NCBI GenBank assembly: GCA_023230755.1
Contig: JALNWS010000228.1
Span: forward strand, 1 to 5,789
Origin: Azoarcus sp.
Lineage (GTDB): Bacteria > Pseudomonadota > Gammaproteobacteria > Burkholderiales > Rhodocyclaceae
Length of the DNA: 5,789 nt
Reading direction: 5' to 3'
The position numbers and the translations under genes are program-made. The stretch's first letter is position 1; each line of letters starts with the position of its first letter. A model generated the notes under the pieces. That model saw only the letters and a list, made by a program, of their open reading frames with translations, was not told the origin of the DNA and made no database searches. Shown piece after piece: positions 1 to 5,693 of this stretch.

Positions 1-5
1 CACCC

Positions 6-1406
6 ATGATCTCGGTTGAAAAAATCGGTGGCACGTCAATGTCGGCATTCGGAGATGTGTTGCGGCACATCATGTTGTACGACAAGACGCGCATTTACGG
101 TCGTATCTATGTGGTGTCGGCCTACTCGGGCGTGACCAATCAGTTGCTTGAGCACAAGAAGACGGGTGCGCCGGGCATTTATGCGCTGTTTGCCGAGCGC
201 AAGGACTACCACGGTGCGCTGAATGGACTCGCCGTGAGCCTCAAGAAGCTCAACGCCGGTTTCGCCGAGCTGGGTCTGCCCGTGGAGGTGGCCGATGCGT
301 TCGTCGATACGCGAATCGGTGAAGCCAGGAAATACCTCGATGCCATGCACCACGTGCTGGCCAGCGGTTACCTGAGCCGCGAGAACGTGCTGCTGGCAGC
401 GCGCGAGGTGCTGGCGTCGATCGGCGAATCGCACAGCGCGTTCAACGCGGTCGAGATGCTCAAGGCCAAAGGGGTGAATGCTATCCTGCTTGATCTCGCC
501 GGCTTCCACGATGACGAGGCGCTGACCATCGACCAGCGCATCAGCAACAGCTTCAAGGACCTTGATCTGGCGAACAACGTGGTGGTGGCCACCGGCTACA
601 CCAAGGGAACCGAGGGCATCATGCGTGAGTTCGACCGCGGATACTCCGAGGTCACTTTCAGCAAGATCGCGGTGGAAGTGCGTCCGGCCGAGGCCGTGAT
701 CCACAAGGAGTTTCACCTTTCGTCCGCTGACCCCAACATCGTCGGTCTGGAAAACGCGGTGATCGTGGGCGCGACCAACTACGATGTTGCCGACCAGCTG
801 GCCGATGTCGGCATGGAGGCCATCCATCCCAAGGCGTCCAAGCCAATGGAGCGGGCCGGGATCCCCATCCGCCTGAAGAACACTTTCGAGCCTGAGCATC
901 CGGGTACGCTGATTACCAAGGATTACGTCGGCGAGCGCGCCCGCGTGGAGATCGTGACCGGCAGCGACAAGGTGACCCTGGTCGAGATCCACGACCCCAG
1001 CATGGTTGGCACGGTGGGCTTCGACCTCGGCATTCTGGAGATCTTCCGTCGGCACGATGTGTCGTACATCCTCAAGGCTACCAACGCCAACTCGATCGCC
1101 CACCTGTTGTGGGAGAACTCGGTTACCCCGGCGCTGATCGACGAACTCGACGCCACCTACCAGGTGGTGACCATCAAGCCGAGCGCGATCGTGTGCGCCA
1201 TCGGTTCGAACATCAGCATTCATGGCGTACTTGCCCGCGCCACCCAGGCACTGGCCGACGCCGAGGTGAACGTGAACTGCGTGTCGCAGACCCTGCGCCA
1301 GGTGAACATGCAGTTCATCGTCGAACGTGAGGACTACAAGAAGTCGATCATCGCGCTCAACCTCTCGCTGTGCGTCAATTCGGGCACGCCGGTGCCGGTG
1401 GCCTGA
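6..1406 (+). CDS. ask_ect: Aspartate kinase, ectoine-cluster type (Ask_Ect)
   Basis: This 466-residue cytoplasmic protein should phosphorylate L-aspartate with ATP to aspartyl phosphate, the first step towards aspartate semialdehyde, the precursor of ectoine and of lysine/threonine/methionine. Visible motifs: nucleotide-site VEKIGGTSM at residues 4-12, VVSAYSGVTN at 36-45, ATGYTKGTEG at 195-204, DRGYSEVTF at 210-218, HKEFHLSSADPN at 233-244 and EAIHPKA at 271-277. Two ACT-like regulatory domains follow, roughly residues 323-390 and 393-455. The forms VEKIGGTSM, RGYSEVTF and HKEFHLSSADPN differ from housekeeping LysC (which has GRGGSD-like and YTDVDG-like versions) and match the specialised Ask_Ect kinases encoded with ectABC(D), as I recall them. 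The ATG at position 6 keeps the full N-terminal motif; its ribosome site lies outside the window. The bases ATGA at 6-9 could overlap an upstream stop codon (inference). No frameshift or missing motif is seen. An ordinary LysC is the less likely alternative. Confidence 0.9.
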   Translation: MISVEKIGGTSMSAFGDVLRHIMLYDKTRIYGRIYVVSAYSGVTNQLLEHKKTGAPGIYALFAERKDYHGALNGLAVSLKKLNAGFAELGLPVEVADAFVDTRIGEARKYLDAMHHVLASGYLSRENVLLAAREVLASIGESHSAFNAVEMLKAKGVNAILLDLAGFHDDEALTIDQRISNSFKDLDLANNVVVATGYTKGTEGIMREFDRGYSEVTFSKIAVEVRPAEAVIHKEFHLSSADPNIVGLENAVIVGATNYDVADQLADVGMEAIHPKASKPMERAGIPIRLKNTFEPEHPGTLITKDYVGERARVEIVTGSDKVTLVEIHDPSMVGTVGFDLGILEIFRRHDVSYILKATNANSIAHLLWENSVTPALIDELDATYQVVTIKPSAIVCAIGSNISIHGVLARATQALADAEVNVNCVSQTLRQVNMQFIVEREDYKKSIIALNLSLCVNSGTPVPVA

Positions 1407-1413
1407 TGTGTCG

Positions 1414-1445
1414 AGGGGCGCGCCGCATCGGCCGGCGCGTCCCCT
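1414..1445. terminator. GC-rich hairpin between convergent genes
   Basis: The arms AGGGGCGCGCCG (1414-1425) and CGGCGCGTCCCCT (1433-1445) pair over 12 base pairs with one bulged base and a 7-base loop. It starts 8 bases after the kinase stop codon and ends 27 bases before the stop codon of the opposing channel gene, the right place for a shared terminator. Neither strand has a run of T after the stem, so it is not a classic intrinsic terminator. It may instead protect mRNA 3' ends or act together with Rho. Confidence 0.5.
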
Positions 1446-1472
1446 GCACAAGCCCGAGCGTGCCGACGGGCG

Positions 1473-2585
1473 TCAAACGGTATCGAAGGCCGCTGCCGTT
1501 CTGTCGGTAGCGGGTTCGGCGCGGATCTGCGGCAGAAACTGGGGATATTCGCGCTGGATGAAGTCGAGCATCCCTTCGCGGATGCGGCAACGCAGGTCCC
1601 ACGCTTTGGCCGCATCGGGCGCGCTGACGAGGGCACGCAACTGCACCGCGCGGTCGCTGGCGTCCACCACCTGCAGAAGCTGTACGCGGCTGTCCCACTC
1701 TGGCGCGAGCTTGCACAGGCGTTCGAGTTCGGTGCGCAAGGGCGCGAGCGGCATGCGGTAGTCCACCCACCAATGGACCGAGCCGATCAGTTGCGAGCTG
1801 TCGCGCGTCCAGTTCTGAAACGGGTTTTCGATGAAATAGTTGAGCGGCACCACCAGGCGGCGCTCGTCCCACACCCGCACGACCACGTAGGTGCTGAAGA
1901 TCTGCTCGATCCAGCCCCACTCCTTTTCCACGATCACCACGTCGCCGATGCGGATCGGCTGGGTTAGCGCGATCTGCAAGCCGGCCAGCAGGTTGGCCAG
2001 CACCGGCCGCGCGGCAAAGCCGACCACCAGCCCCGCTACACCGGCCGAGGCCAGCATGCTGGCACCGATCTGGCGTACTGCGGGAAAGGTCATGAGCATG
2101 GCCGCGGCGCCGACCGTGACCACGAGAAAACCGGTGATGCGTGTCAGCACGCGCGTCTGGGTTCGCACGCGGCGCGCCTGGTACTCATCCTCGATCTCGC
2201 TGCCGCGATAGTCGTCGAGCACGCCGGCGCCGACCCCGTGCACTGCCCTCAACGCAGTCCAGGTGAGTGCGCCGATGGTCAGCAACACCAGGAGCTGGTG
2301 CGCCGGGCCGAGGCCGGGGATGCCTTCCGGCAGGCCCTCAAGCCCGAGCAGCGCGCCAAGCGCGAGCATCGCCCAGCGCATCGGCATGCGCGTACCGCGC
2401 ACAAAGGCTTCGCCGACCGCGCTGCCGCGGACGAACCGGGTGAGCGCAACGTAGATCAGGCTGTGTGCCGCCAGTGCGAGGGTCAGCGCCAGGGCGGCTG
2501 CCACCAGGCTGCCCATCCAGGGGCCGACGTGGCCGTCGAGCCAGGTTTCGAGGGCTTGGGGGGCGGGAATGGCGAGTTCGTTCAT
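1473..2585 (-). CDS. MscS-family small-conductance mechanosensitive channel
   Basis: This 370-residue inner-membrane protein belongs to the MscS family, whose channels open under membrane tension on hypo-osmotic shock and release small solutes. Hydrophobic segments lie near residues 24-48, 68-84, 95-117 and 148-168. The family's pore-lining helix follows at about 172-207, rich in Gly/Ala (SAGVAGLVVGFAARP at 180-194). Next comes the beta domain signature, with TQPIRIGDVVIVE at 208-220, WGWIEQIFSTYVVVRVWD at 223-240 and VVPLNYFIENPFQNWTR at 245-261, then a cytoplasmic alpha/beta domain to the end. Five predicted helices make it longer than E. coli MscS (286 residues, three helices). I chose the ATG at 2585; an upstream in-frame ATG at 2621 would add 12 residues but has no ribosome site, while the chosen start has only a weak purine stretch (GAGACG) before it. 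It converges on the aspartate kinase gene. An MscS-type gene near ectoine genes has been noted in other genomes, so osmotic solute release is a reasonable inferred role. Confidence 0.92.
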   Translation of the reverse strand: MNELAIPAPQALETWLDGHVGPWMGSLVAAALALTLALAAHSLIYVALTRFVRGSAVGEAFVRGTRMPMRWAMLALGALLGLEGLPEGIPGLGPAHQLLVLLTIGALTWTALRAVHGVGAGVLDDYRGSEIEDEYQARRVRTQTRVLTRITGFLVVTVGAAAMLMTFPAVRQIGASMLASAGVAGLVVGFAARPVLANLLAGLQIALTQPIRIGDVVIVEKEWGWIEQIFSTYVVVRVWDERRLVVPLNYFIENPFQNWTRDSSQLIGSVHWWVDYRMPLAPLRTELERLCKLAPEWDSRVQLLQVVDASDRAVQLRALVSAPDAAKAWDLRCRIREGMLDFIQREYPQFLPQIRAEPATDRTAAAFDTV

Positions 2586-2759
2586 AAGCGTCTCATGTCC
2601 TGTGGCGACAGCTTGTCGCAATGCACAAGGTAAGGGGGTGGAGATGGCAAATGGTTCCGCTGCGGCGCAGGCAATCCTCGCCGGGCTTCATCAAACCCAT
2701 CTGCGCGCTCGCGAACGCAATCCAGGGTCGTGGTCGGCCAATACACACGATTGAGCGCA

Positions 2760-2779
2760 CAGCGGTGTTGTGACCGCTG
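2760..2779. repeat. Inverted repeat, 7-bp arms
   Basis: CAGCGGT (2760-2766) and ACCGCTG (2773-2779) are perfect reverse complements around the loop GTTGTG. No T-run follows on either strand, so it is unlikely to be a terminator. It could be an operator or chance dyad; its function is unknown. Confidence 0.4.
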
Positions 2780-2830
2780 GCCTTGGGCGTGACGCCGCTA
2801 TCAATACGCGATTCGTGTGAAAGACATATC

Positions 2831-2862
2831 CAGGCGGTGTGCCTGAATCAGGCGTCAAGCCT
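2831..2862. repeat. Nested CAGGC/GCCTG repeat cluster
   Basis: The order is CAGGC, 5 bases, GCCTG, AAT, CAGGC, 5 bases, GCCT. Two short hairpins of five and four base pairs with 5-base loops could form side by side. Alternatively the centre forms the 13-base near-perfect palindrome GCCTGAATCAGGC (2841-2853). The even spacing suggests a regulator binding site or a two-state RNA/DNA structure, but this is inference from pattern alone. Confidence 0.35.
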
Positions 2863-3035
2863 CGTAATCTGCTCCCCGTTCGACTTGGTCACGAGTGAAT
2901 ACTCTCAAAGATTCGCGCCGTCTTCAAATGCGTCGCATCTCACGCATATCGAATACATCGTCAGGTTTCAGGTGATTGGTCATGTCTGAAATGGCATCAA
3001 GTCACGTACCAAGAAGTCTCATGGATGGAAATCAG

Positions 3036-3059
3036 AGAAGGACGAAACTCTGTCCTTTT
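3036..3059 (+). terminator. Weak intrinsic terminator-like hairpin
   Basis: AGAAGGAC (3036-3043) can pair with GTCCTTTT (3052-3059) including one G-U pair, around the loop GAAACTCT. The stem runs into the T-rich stretch TTTTATT, the usual layout of a rightward intrinsic terminator. No gene on the plus strand obviously ends before it, so it may stop stray transcription or be a remnant of a lost gene. Confidence 0.35.
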
Positions 3060-3106
3060 ATTGAAAAACAACATTCATTATCAAAGCCTTATATTTTGCG
3101 ACTGAG

Positions 3107-3131
3107 TGGTTTTGCTTTTGCTCAAGCAAAA
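3107..3131 (+). promoter_or_regulatory. Candidate sigma-54 promoter overlapping a palindrome
   Basis: TGG at 3107-3109 and TTGC at 3118-3121 give the GG-N10-GC spacing of a sigma-54 -24/-12 promoter; the CAC part of the -24 consensus is missing (TTT instead). The -12 half lies inside a 7-2-7 palindrome, TTTTGCT-CA-AGCAAAA (3116-3131), preceded by another partial copy of TTTTGCT. Dicarboxylate transporter genes in several proteobacteria depend on sigma-54 with a DctB/DctD-type two-component system, which makes this plausible. The dyad could equally be a repressor operator, or the AT-rich TAATAT at 3132-3137 part of a sigma-70 promoter. It lies about 150 bases before the dctP start. Confidence 0.3.
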
Positions 3132-3282
3132 TAATATTAGCTTTTTCTTTTCCTCAATCATTCCCAATATGGGCGTGCTGCAGAGTCGGCCGTGAAGGGA
3201 TCTGGTCTTGCGGCGTATCTCGTATGGCTTAGCCGGAATTGCCAGGCAGCATGCTGAAAAACAAATATATACGGAGAAGACA

Positions 3283-4287
3283 ATGAAACTGCTGCACCTT
3301 CTGATGGCGATCGTAACCGTCGGAGTGACTCTTCCTGCGTCTGCCGCAGAACCCATCATCATCAAGTTCAGTCATGTCGCTGCGGAGTCTGCGCCAAAGG
3401 GGAAAGCCGCTGCATATTTCAAGAAACGGGCAGAGGAACTGAGCAACGGCAAGGTGAAGGTTGAGGTCTATCCGAACAGCACGCTTTACAAGGACAAGGA
3501 GGAGATCGAGGCGCTTCAGATCGGTGCTGTACAGATGCTGGCGCCGTCGCTGGCCAAGTTCGGCCCCTTGGGTTTGAAAGAGTTTGAGGCCTTTGATCTT
3601 CCATATATCTTTGACACTCGAGAGGCACTGCACAAGGTCACAAAAGGACCGGTCGGTGCTCAATTGCTGCGGAAGCTCGAGCCAAAGGGCATTGTCGGCC
3701 TTGCATATTGGGATAACGGATTCAAACATCTCTCCAACAGTACGCCAATTAAGAGCCCCGCAGATCTGAAGGGCAAGAAGATGCGTATTCAGTCCTCCAA
3801 AGTGCTTGAGGAGGAGATGCGTGCCTTGGGCGCAATTCCGCAGGTCATGGCCTTTTCAGAGGTATACCAGGCGTTGCAGACTGGGGTTGTCGATGGCACG
3901 GAGAACCCACACTCGAATCTCTACACACAGAAGATGCACGAGGTCCAGAAGTACTTGACGCTCACGGGGCACGGCTATCTGGGCTATGCAGTGATCGCCA
4001 ATAAAGCATTCTGGGACGGATTGCCAAGTGACGTTCGGAGCGCGCTCGAGAAGGCGATGAGTGATACGACCGATTACGCGAACGAGATATCAAATCGTGA
4101 AAACGAGTTAGCGCTTGAGGCGGTACGGACCTCCGGCAAAACCGAGATCTATAACCCGACAGCGCTGGAGTTGGCCGCGTTCAAGAAGTCGCTTGCGCCG
4201 GTTCACAAAAAAATGGAATCGCGTATCGGAAAGGAAACACTCGAGGCGATCTACAGCGCGACTGGCTCCGATCCCTCAAAACTCTGA
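3283..4287 (+). CDS. dctP: TRAP transporter periplasmic binding protein, C4-dicarboxylate type (DctP)
   Basis: This 334-residue protein should capture substrate in the periplasm and deliver it to the DctQM membrane permease, which is driven by a sodium or proton gradient. A Sec signal peptide is visible: MKLLHLL, a hydrophobic core, and cleavage after about residue 21-22 in LPASAAEP. The mature part starts IIIKFSHVAAESAPKGKAA, typical of DctP. Arg168 in KKMRIQSSKVLEEEM (166-180) sits at the conserved carboxylate-binding arginine of the family; QVMAFSEVYQALQTGVVDG (187-205) and TENPHSNLYTQKMHEVQK (206-223) are further family blocks. Sequence and length fit C4-dicarboxylate DctP (succinate, fumarate, malate) best; the ectoine binders TeaA/UehA differ, notably at the segment after DGTENP. 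The start at 3283 has GGAG six bases upstream; a TTG at 3208 in frame would put extra polar residues before the signal peptide. It is the first gene of dctPQM. The exact substrate is inferred. Confidence 0.93.
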   Translation: MKLLHLLMAIVTVGVTLPASAAEPIIIKFSHVAAESAPKGKAAAYFKKRAEELSNGKVKVEVYPNSTLYKDKEEIEALQIGAVQMLAPSLAKFGPLGLKEFEAFDLPYIFDTREALHKVTKGPVGAQLLRKLEPKGIVGLAYWDNGFKHLSNSTPIKSPADLKGKKMRIQSSKVLEEEMRALGAIPQVMAFSEVYQALQTGVVDGTENPHSNLYTQKMHEVQKYLTLTGHGYLGYAVIANKAFWDGLPSDVRSALEKAMSDTTDYANEISNRENELALEAVRTSGKTEIYNPTALELAAFKKSLAPVHKKMESRIGKETLEAIYSATGSDPSKL

Positions 4288-4302
4288 CCCCAAGGCCATT
4301 TG

Positions 4303-4333
4303 AGCCCCTCCGGATTTGAATTCGGAGGGCGCT
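4303..4333 (+). promoter_or_regulatory. mRNA hairpin between dctP and dctQ
   Basis: AGCCCCTCCG (4303-4312) pairs with CGGAGGG plus GCT (4323-4333) over 10 base pairs with one bulged C, around the loop GATTTGAATT. It starts 15 bases after the dctP stop and ends four bases before the dctQ ribosome site. No T-run follows. Such stem-loops after binding-protein genes often stabilise the upstream mRNA, or partly end transcription, so that binding protein outnumbers permease; this role is inferred here. Confidence 0.55.
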
Positions 4334-4350
4334 TGGCAGGGAGGCATTCA

Positions 4351-5079
4351 ATGATCAAGACCATCGACCGCCTTGAGGAGATCGTCATCTCCGCGCTCCT
4401 GGCGCTTTCCACCTTATTAATCTTTGTATCCGTCCTTCATCGCTATGCGTCCGGCTGGGCCATTCCCGGCGTGCAGGATTGGTTGCTTTCGCTTCATCTG
4501 GGCTGGGCCCAGGAACTGAGCGTCATCATGTTCGTGTGGATGGCAAAGTTCGGCGCCGCCTATGGCGTACGGACCGGCATCCACGTTGGCGTCGATATAT
4601 TCGTCAGCCGGCTCGAGAATGGACTACGCACGTGGGTGGTGCAGTTCGGCCTTCTCTGCTGTGTTGTCTTTACATCCCTGATTGGCGCATTTGGCGCAGT
4701 TTTCGTGTGGCATAACGGAATGGCTTACGACATTCTCAGTTTTCTGGGGAAGGATGTTGGGCGCTTTTATGAAGGCCCGACGACCCCGGATCTTGAATGG
4801 CGGACCTGGATGGTCTATCTGGCCATCCCCCTCGGCTCATTCCTTATGTCATTCCGCTTTCTGCAAGTGATGCGAGTGTTCGCCAGAACCGGAGAGCTAC
4901 CAACACACGATCATGGTCATGTCGAGGGGCTCGATTCAGACCAGAACCCGGACGAATTGCTGGCGGGTGAGGCGATCTCCATGGGTGAGGATGTTGCGCA
5001 TGCTCAAAAACACGCGGGCAATAAAATGCAATCAGGGGCAGTAAGTGAAATGAACAAGAAAGGAGACGTGCGCCCATGA
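4351..5079 (+). CDS. dctQ: TRAP transporter small membrane subunit (DctQ)
   Basis: This 242-residue inner-membrane protein is the small permease subunit that pairs with DctM. Four membrane segments are seen near residues 10-30, 52-69, 94-118 and 153-174. The segment WAQELSVIMFVWMAKFGAA (52-70), followed by YGVRTGIHVGVD (71-82), is the family's best-conserved region. I chose the ATG at 4351 because AGGGAGG lies six bases before it; an upstream TTG at 4300 would run through the hairpin. The last 65 or so residues form a polar, acidic and histidine-containing tail (HDHGH at 186-190) after the fourth helix. I cannot assign a role to this tail. Its stop codon overlaps the dctM start as ATGA, which indicates translational coupling. 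Confidence 0.9.
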   Translation: MIKTIDRLEEIVISALLALSTLLIFVSVLHRYASGWAIPGVQDWLLSLHLGWAQELSVIMFVWMAKFGAAYGVRTGIHVGVDIFVSRLENGLRTWVVQFGLLCCVVFTSLIGAFGAVFVWHNGMAYDILSFLGKDVGRFYEGPTTPDLEWRTWMVYLAIPLGSFLMSFRFLQVMRVFARTGELPTHDHGHVEGLDSDQNPDELLAGEAISMGEDVAHAQKHAGNKMQSGAVSEMNKKGDVRP

Positions 5080-5693
5080 CCTCCGTAAACATTCTTTTGC
5101 TCCTGCTCCCCTTGATGGCAGTTGGAATGCCGGTTGCGGTAGCGCTTGGCCTGACCGTACTGACGTTCATGTTTCTGTTTACGTCGATACCGCTTGAGTC
5201 TGTGGCATTGAAGATGTTCACCGGTATCGAGAAGTTCGAGATGATGGCGATCCCGTTCTTCATACTGGCCGGCAACTTTCTCACGCATGGCGGGGTGGCC
5301 CGACGCATGATCAACTTTGCGACCAGCATGGTCGGTCACCTCTGTGGTGGCCTGGGCATGTCGGCCGTGGTGGCCTGTGCGATCTTCGCCGCGGTGTCGG
5401 GGTCGTCCGCGGCGACGGTTGTCGCGATTGGTTCGATTCTGATCCCGGCGATGCTCAAGCAGGGCTTCCCCCTTCGCTTCAGCGCGGGTGTTGTCGCCTC
5501 TGCCGGCGGGCTCGGAATACTGATACCGCCATCGATCGTCATGGTCATGTATGCCGTTTCGACCGACTCGTCGATCGGGGCGTTGTTCATGGCAGGAGTG
5601 ATTCCGGGGATCCTGCTCACCGTCATGCTCGGCTTCACAACCTGGTGGCAGGCACGCAAACACGGTCAGGGGCATTGCATTTATATGTCATGA
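5076..5693 (+). pseudogene. dctM: TRAP large membrane subunit DctM, 3' half cut off by insertion
   Basis: The large permease subunit normally has about 425-440 residues in 10-12 membrane helices and carries the transport path. Here only 205 codons are open. Residues 1-197 look like normal DctM: GIEKFEMMAIPFFILAGNF (50-68), THGGVARRMINFATSMVGH (70-88), AAVSGSSAATVVAIGS (105-120), GGLGILIPPSIVMVMYAV (144-161) and FTTWWQARKHG (187-197). The last eight codons (QGHCIYMS, from 5667) do not fit the family and coincide with the presumed insertion sequence end, so the stop at 5691-5693 comes from the element. The ATG overlaps the dctQ stop, with AAAGGAG ten bases upstream. Losing more than half the protein should abolish transport. 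The missing 3' part is expected on the far side of the element, outside this window. Confidence 0.85.

Larger units (their letters stand above)
2586..3282. other. Intergenic region between mscS-type gene and dctP
   Basis: These roughly 700 bases separate the divergently read channel and transporter genes, and I see no convincing gene in them. The first 200 bases are GC-rich; from about 2780 the sequence becomes less GC-rich, and 3050-3160 is clearly AT-rich. It contains inverted repeats at 2760-2779, 2831-2862 and 2928-2938, a weak terminator-like hairpin at 3036-3059 and a candidate promoter/operator at 3107-3131. No tRNA, rRNA or known riboswitch pattern was recognised. A promoter for the channel gene must lie here or overlap its start, but no clear -35/-10 pair was found on the minus strand. 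Confidence 0.7.

Noticed and set aside
36..1451. Very long open frame (471 codons) on the minus strand opposite the aspartate kinase
   Set aside because: Its product is rich in Arg/His/Val without recognisable domains, as expected from the reverse of a GC-rich gene; the plus strand carries a complete, motif-rich kinase.
1773..2633. Several plus-strand open frames opposite the channel gene
   Set aside because: They are shadows of the MscS-type gene, with low-complexity Arg/Pro/Ala products and no family motifs.
2643..2754. Possible 36-residue protein MANGSAAAQ... with AGGGGG five bases before its ATG
   Set aside because: The ribosome site is reasonable, but there is no hydrophobic segment or known motif, and conservation cannot be tested here. 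Left as unproven.
2928..2938. Palindrome ATGCG-T-CGCAT
   Set aside because: Only five-base arms with no partner copy and no promoter next to it; easily expected by chance.
3081..3365. Minus-strand open frame of 94 codons over the dctP promoter and signal peptide region
   Set aside because: It overlaps the dctP start and signal sequence, and its product shows no family features.
3283..5693. Assignment of the transporter as TeaABC/UehABC ectoine importer
   Set aside because: Suggested only by the neighbouring ectoine-type kinase; sequence blocks of all three subunits fit DctPQM better.
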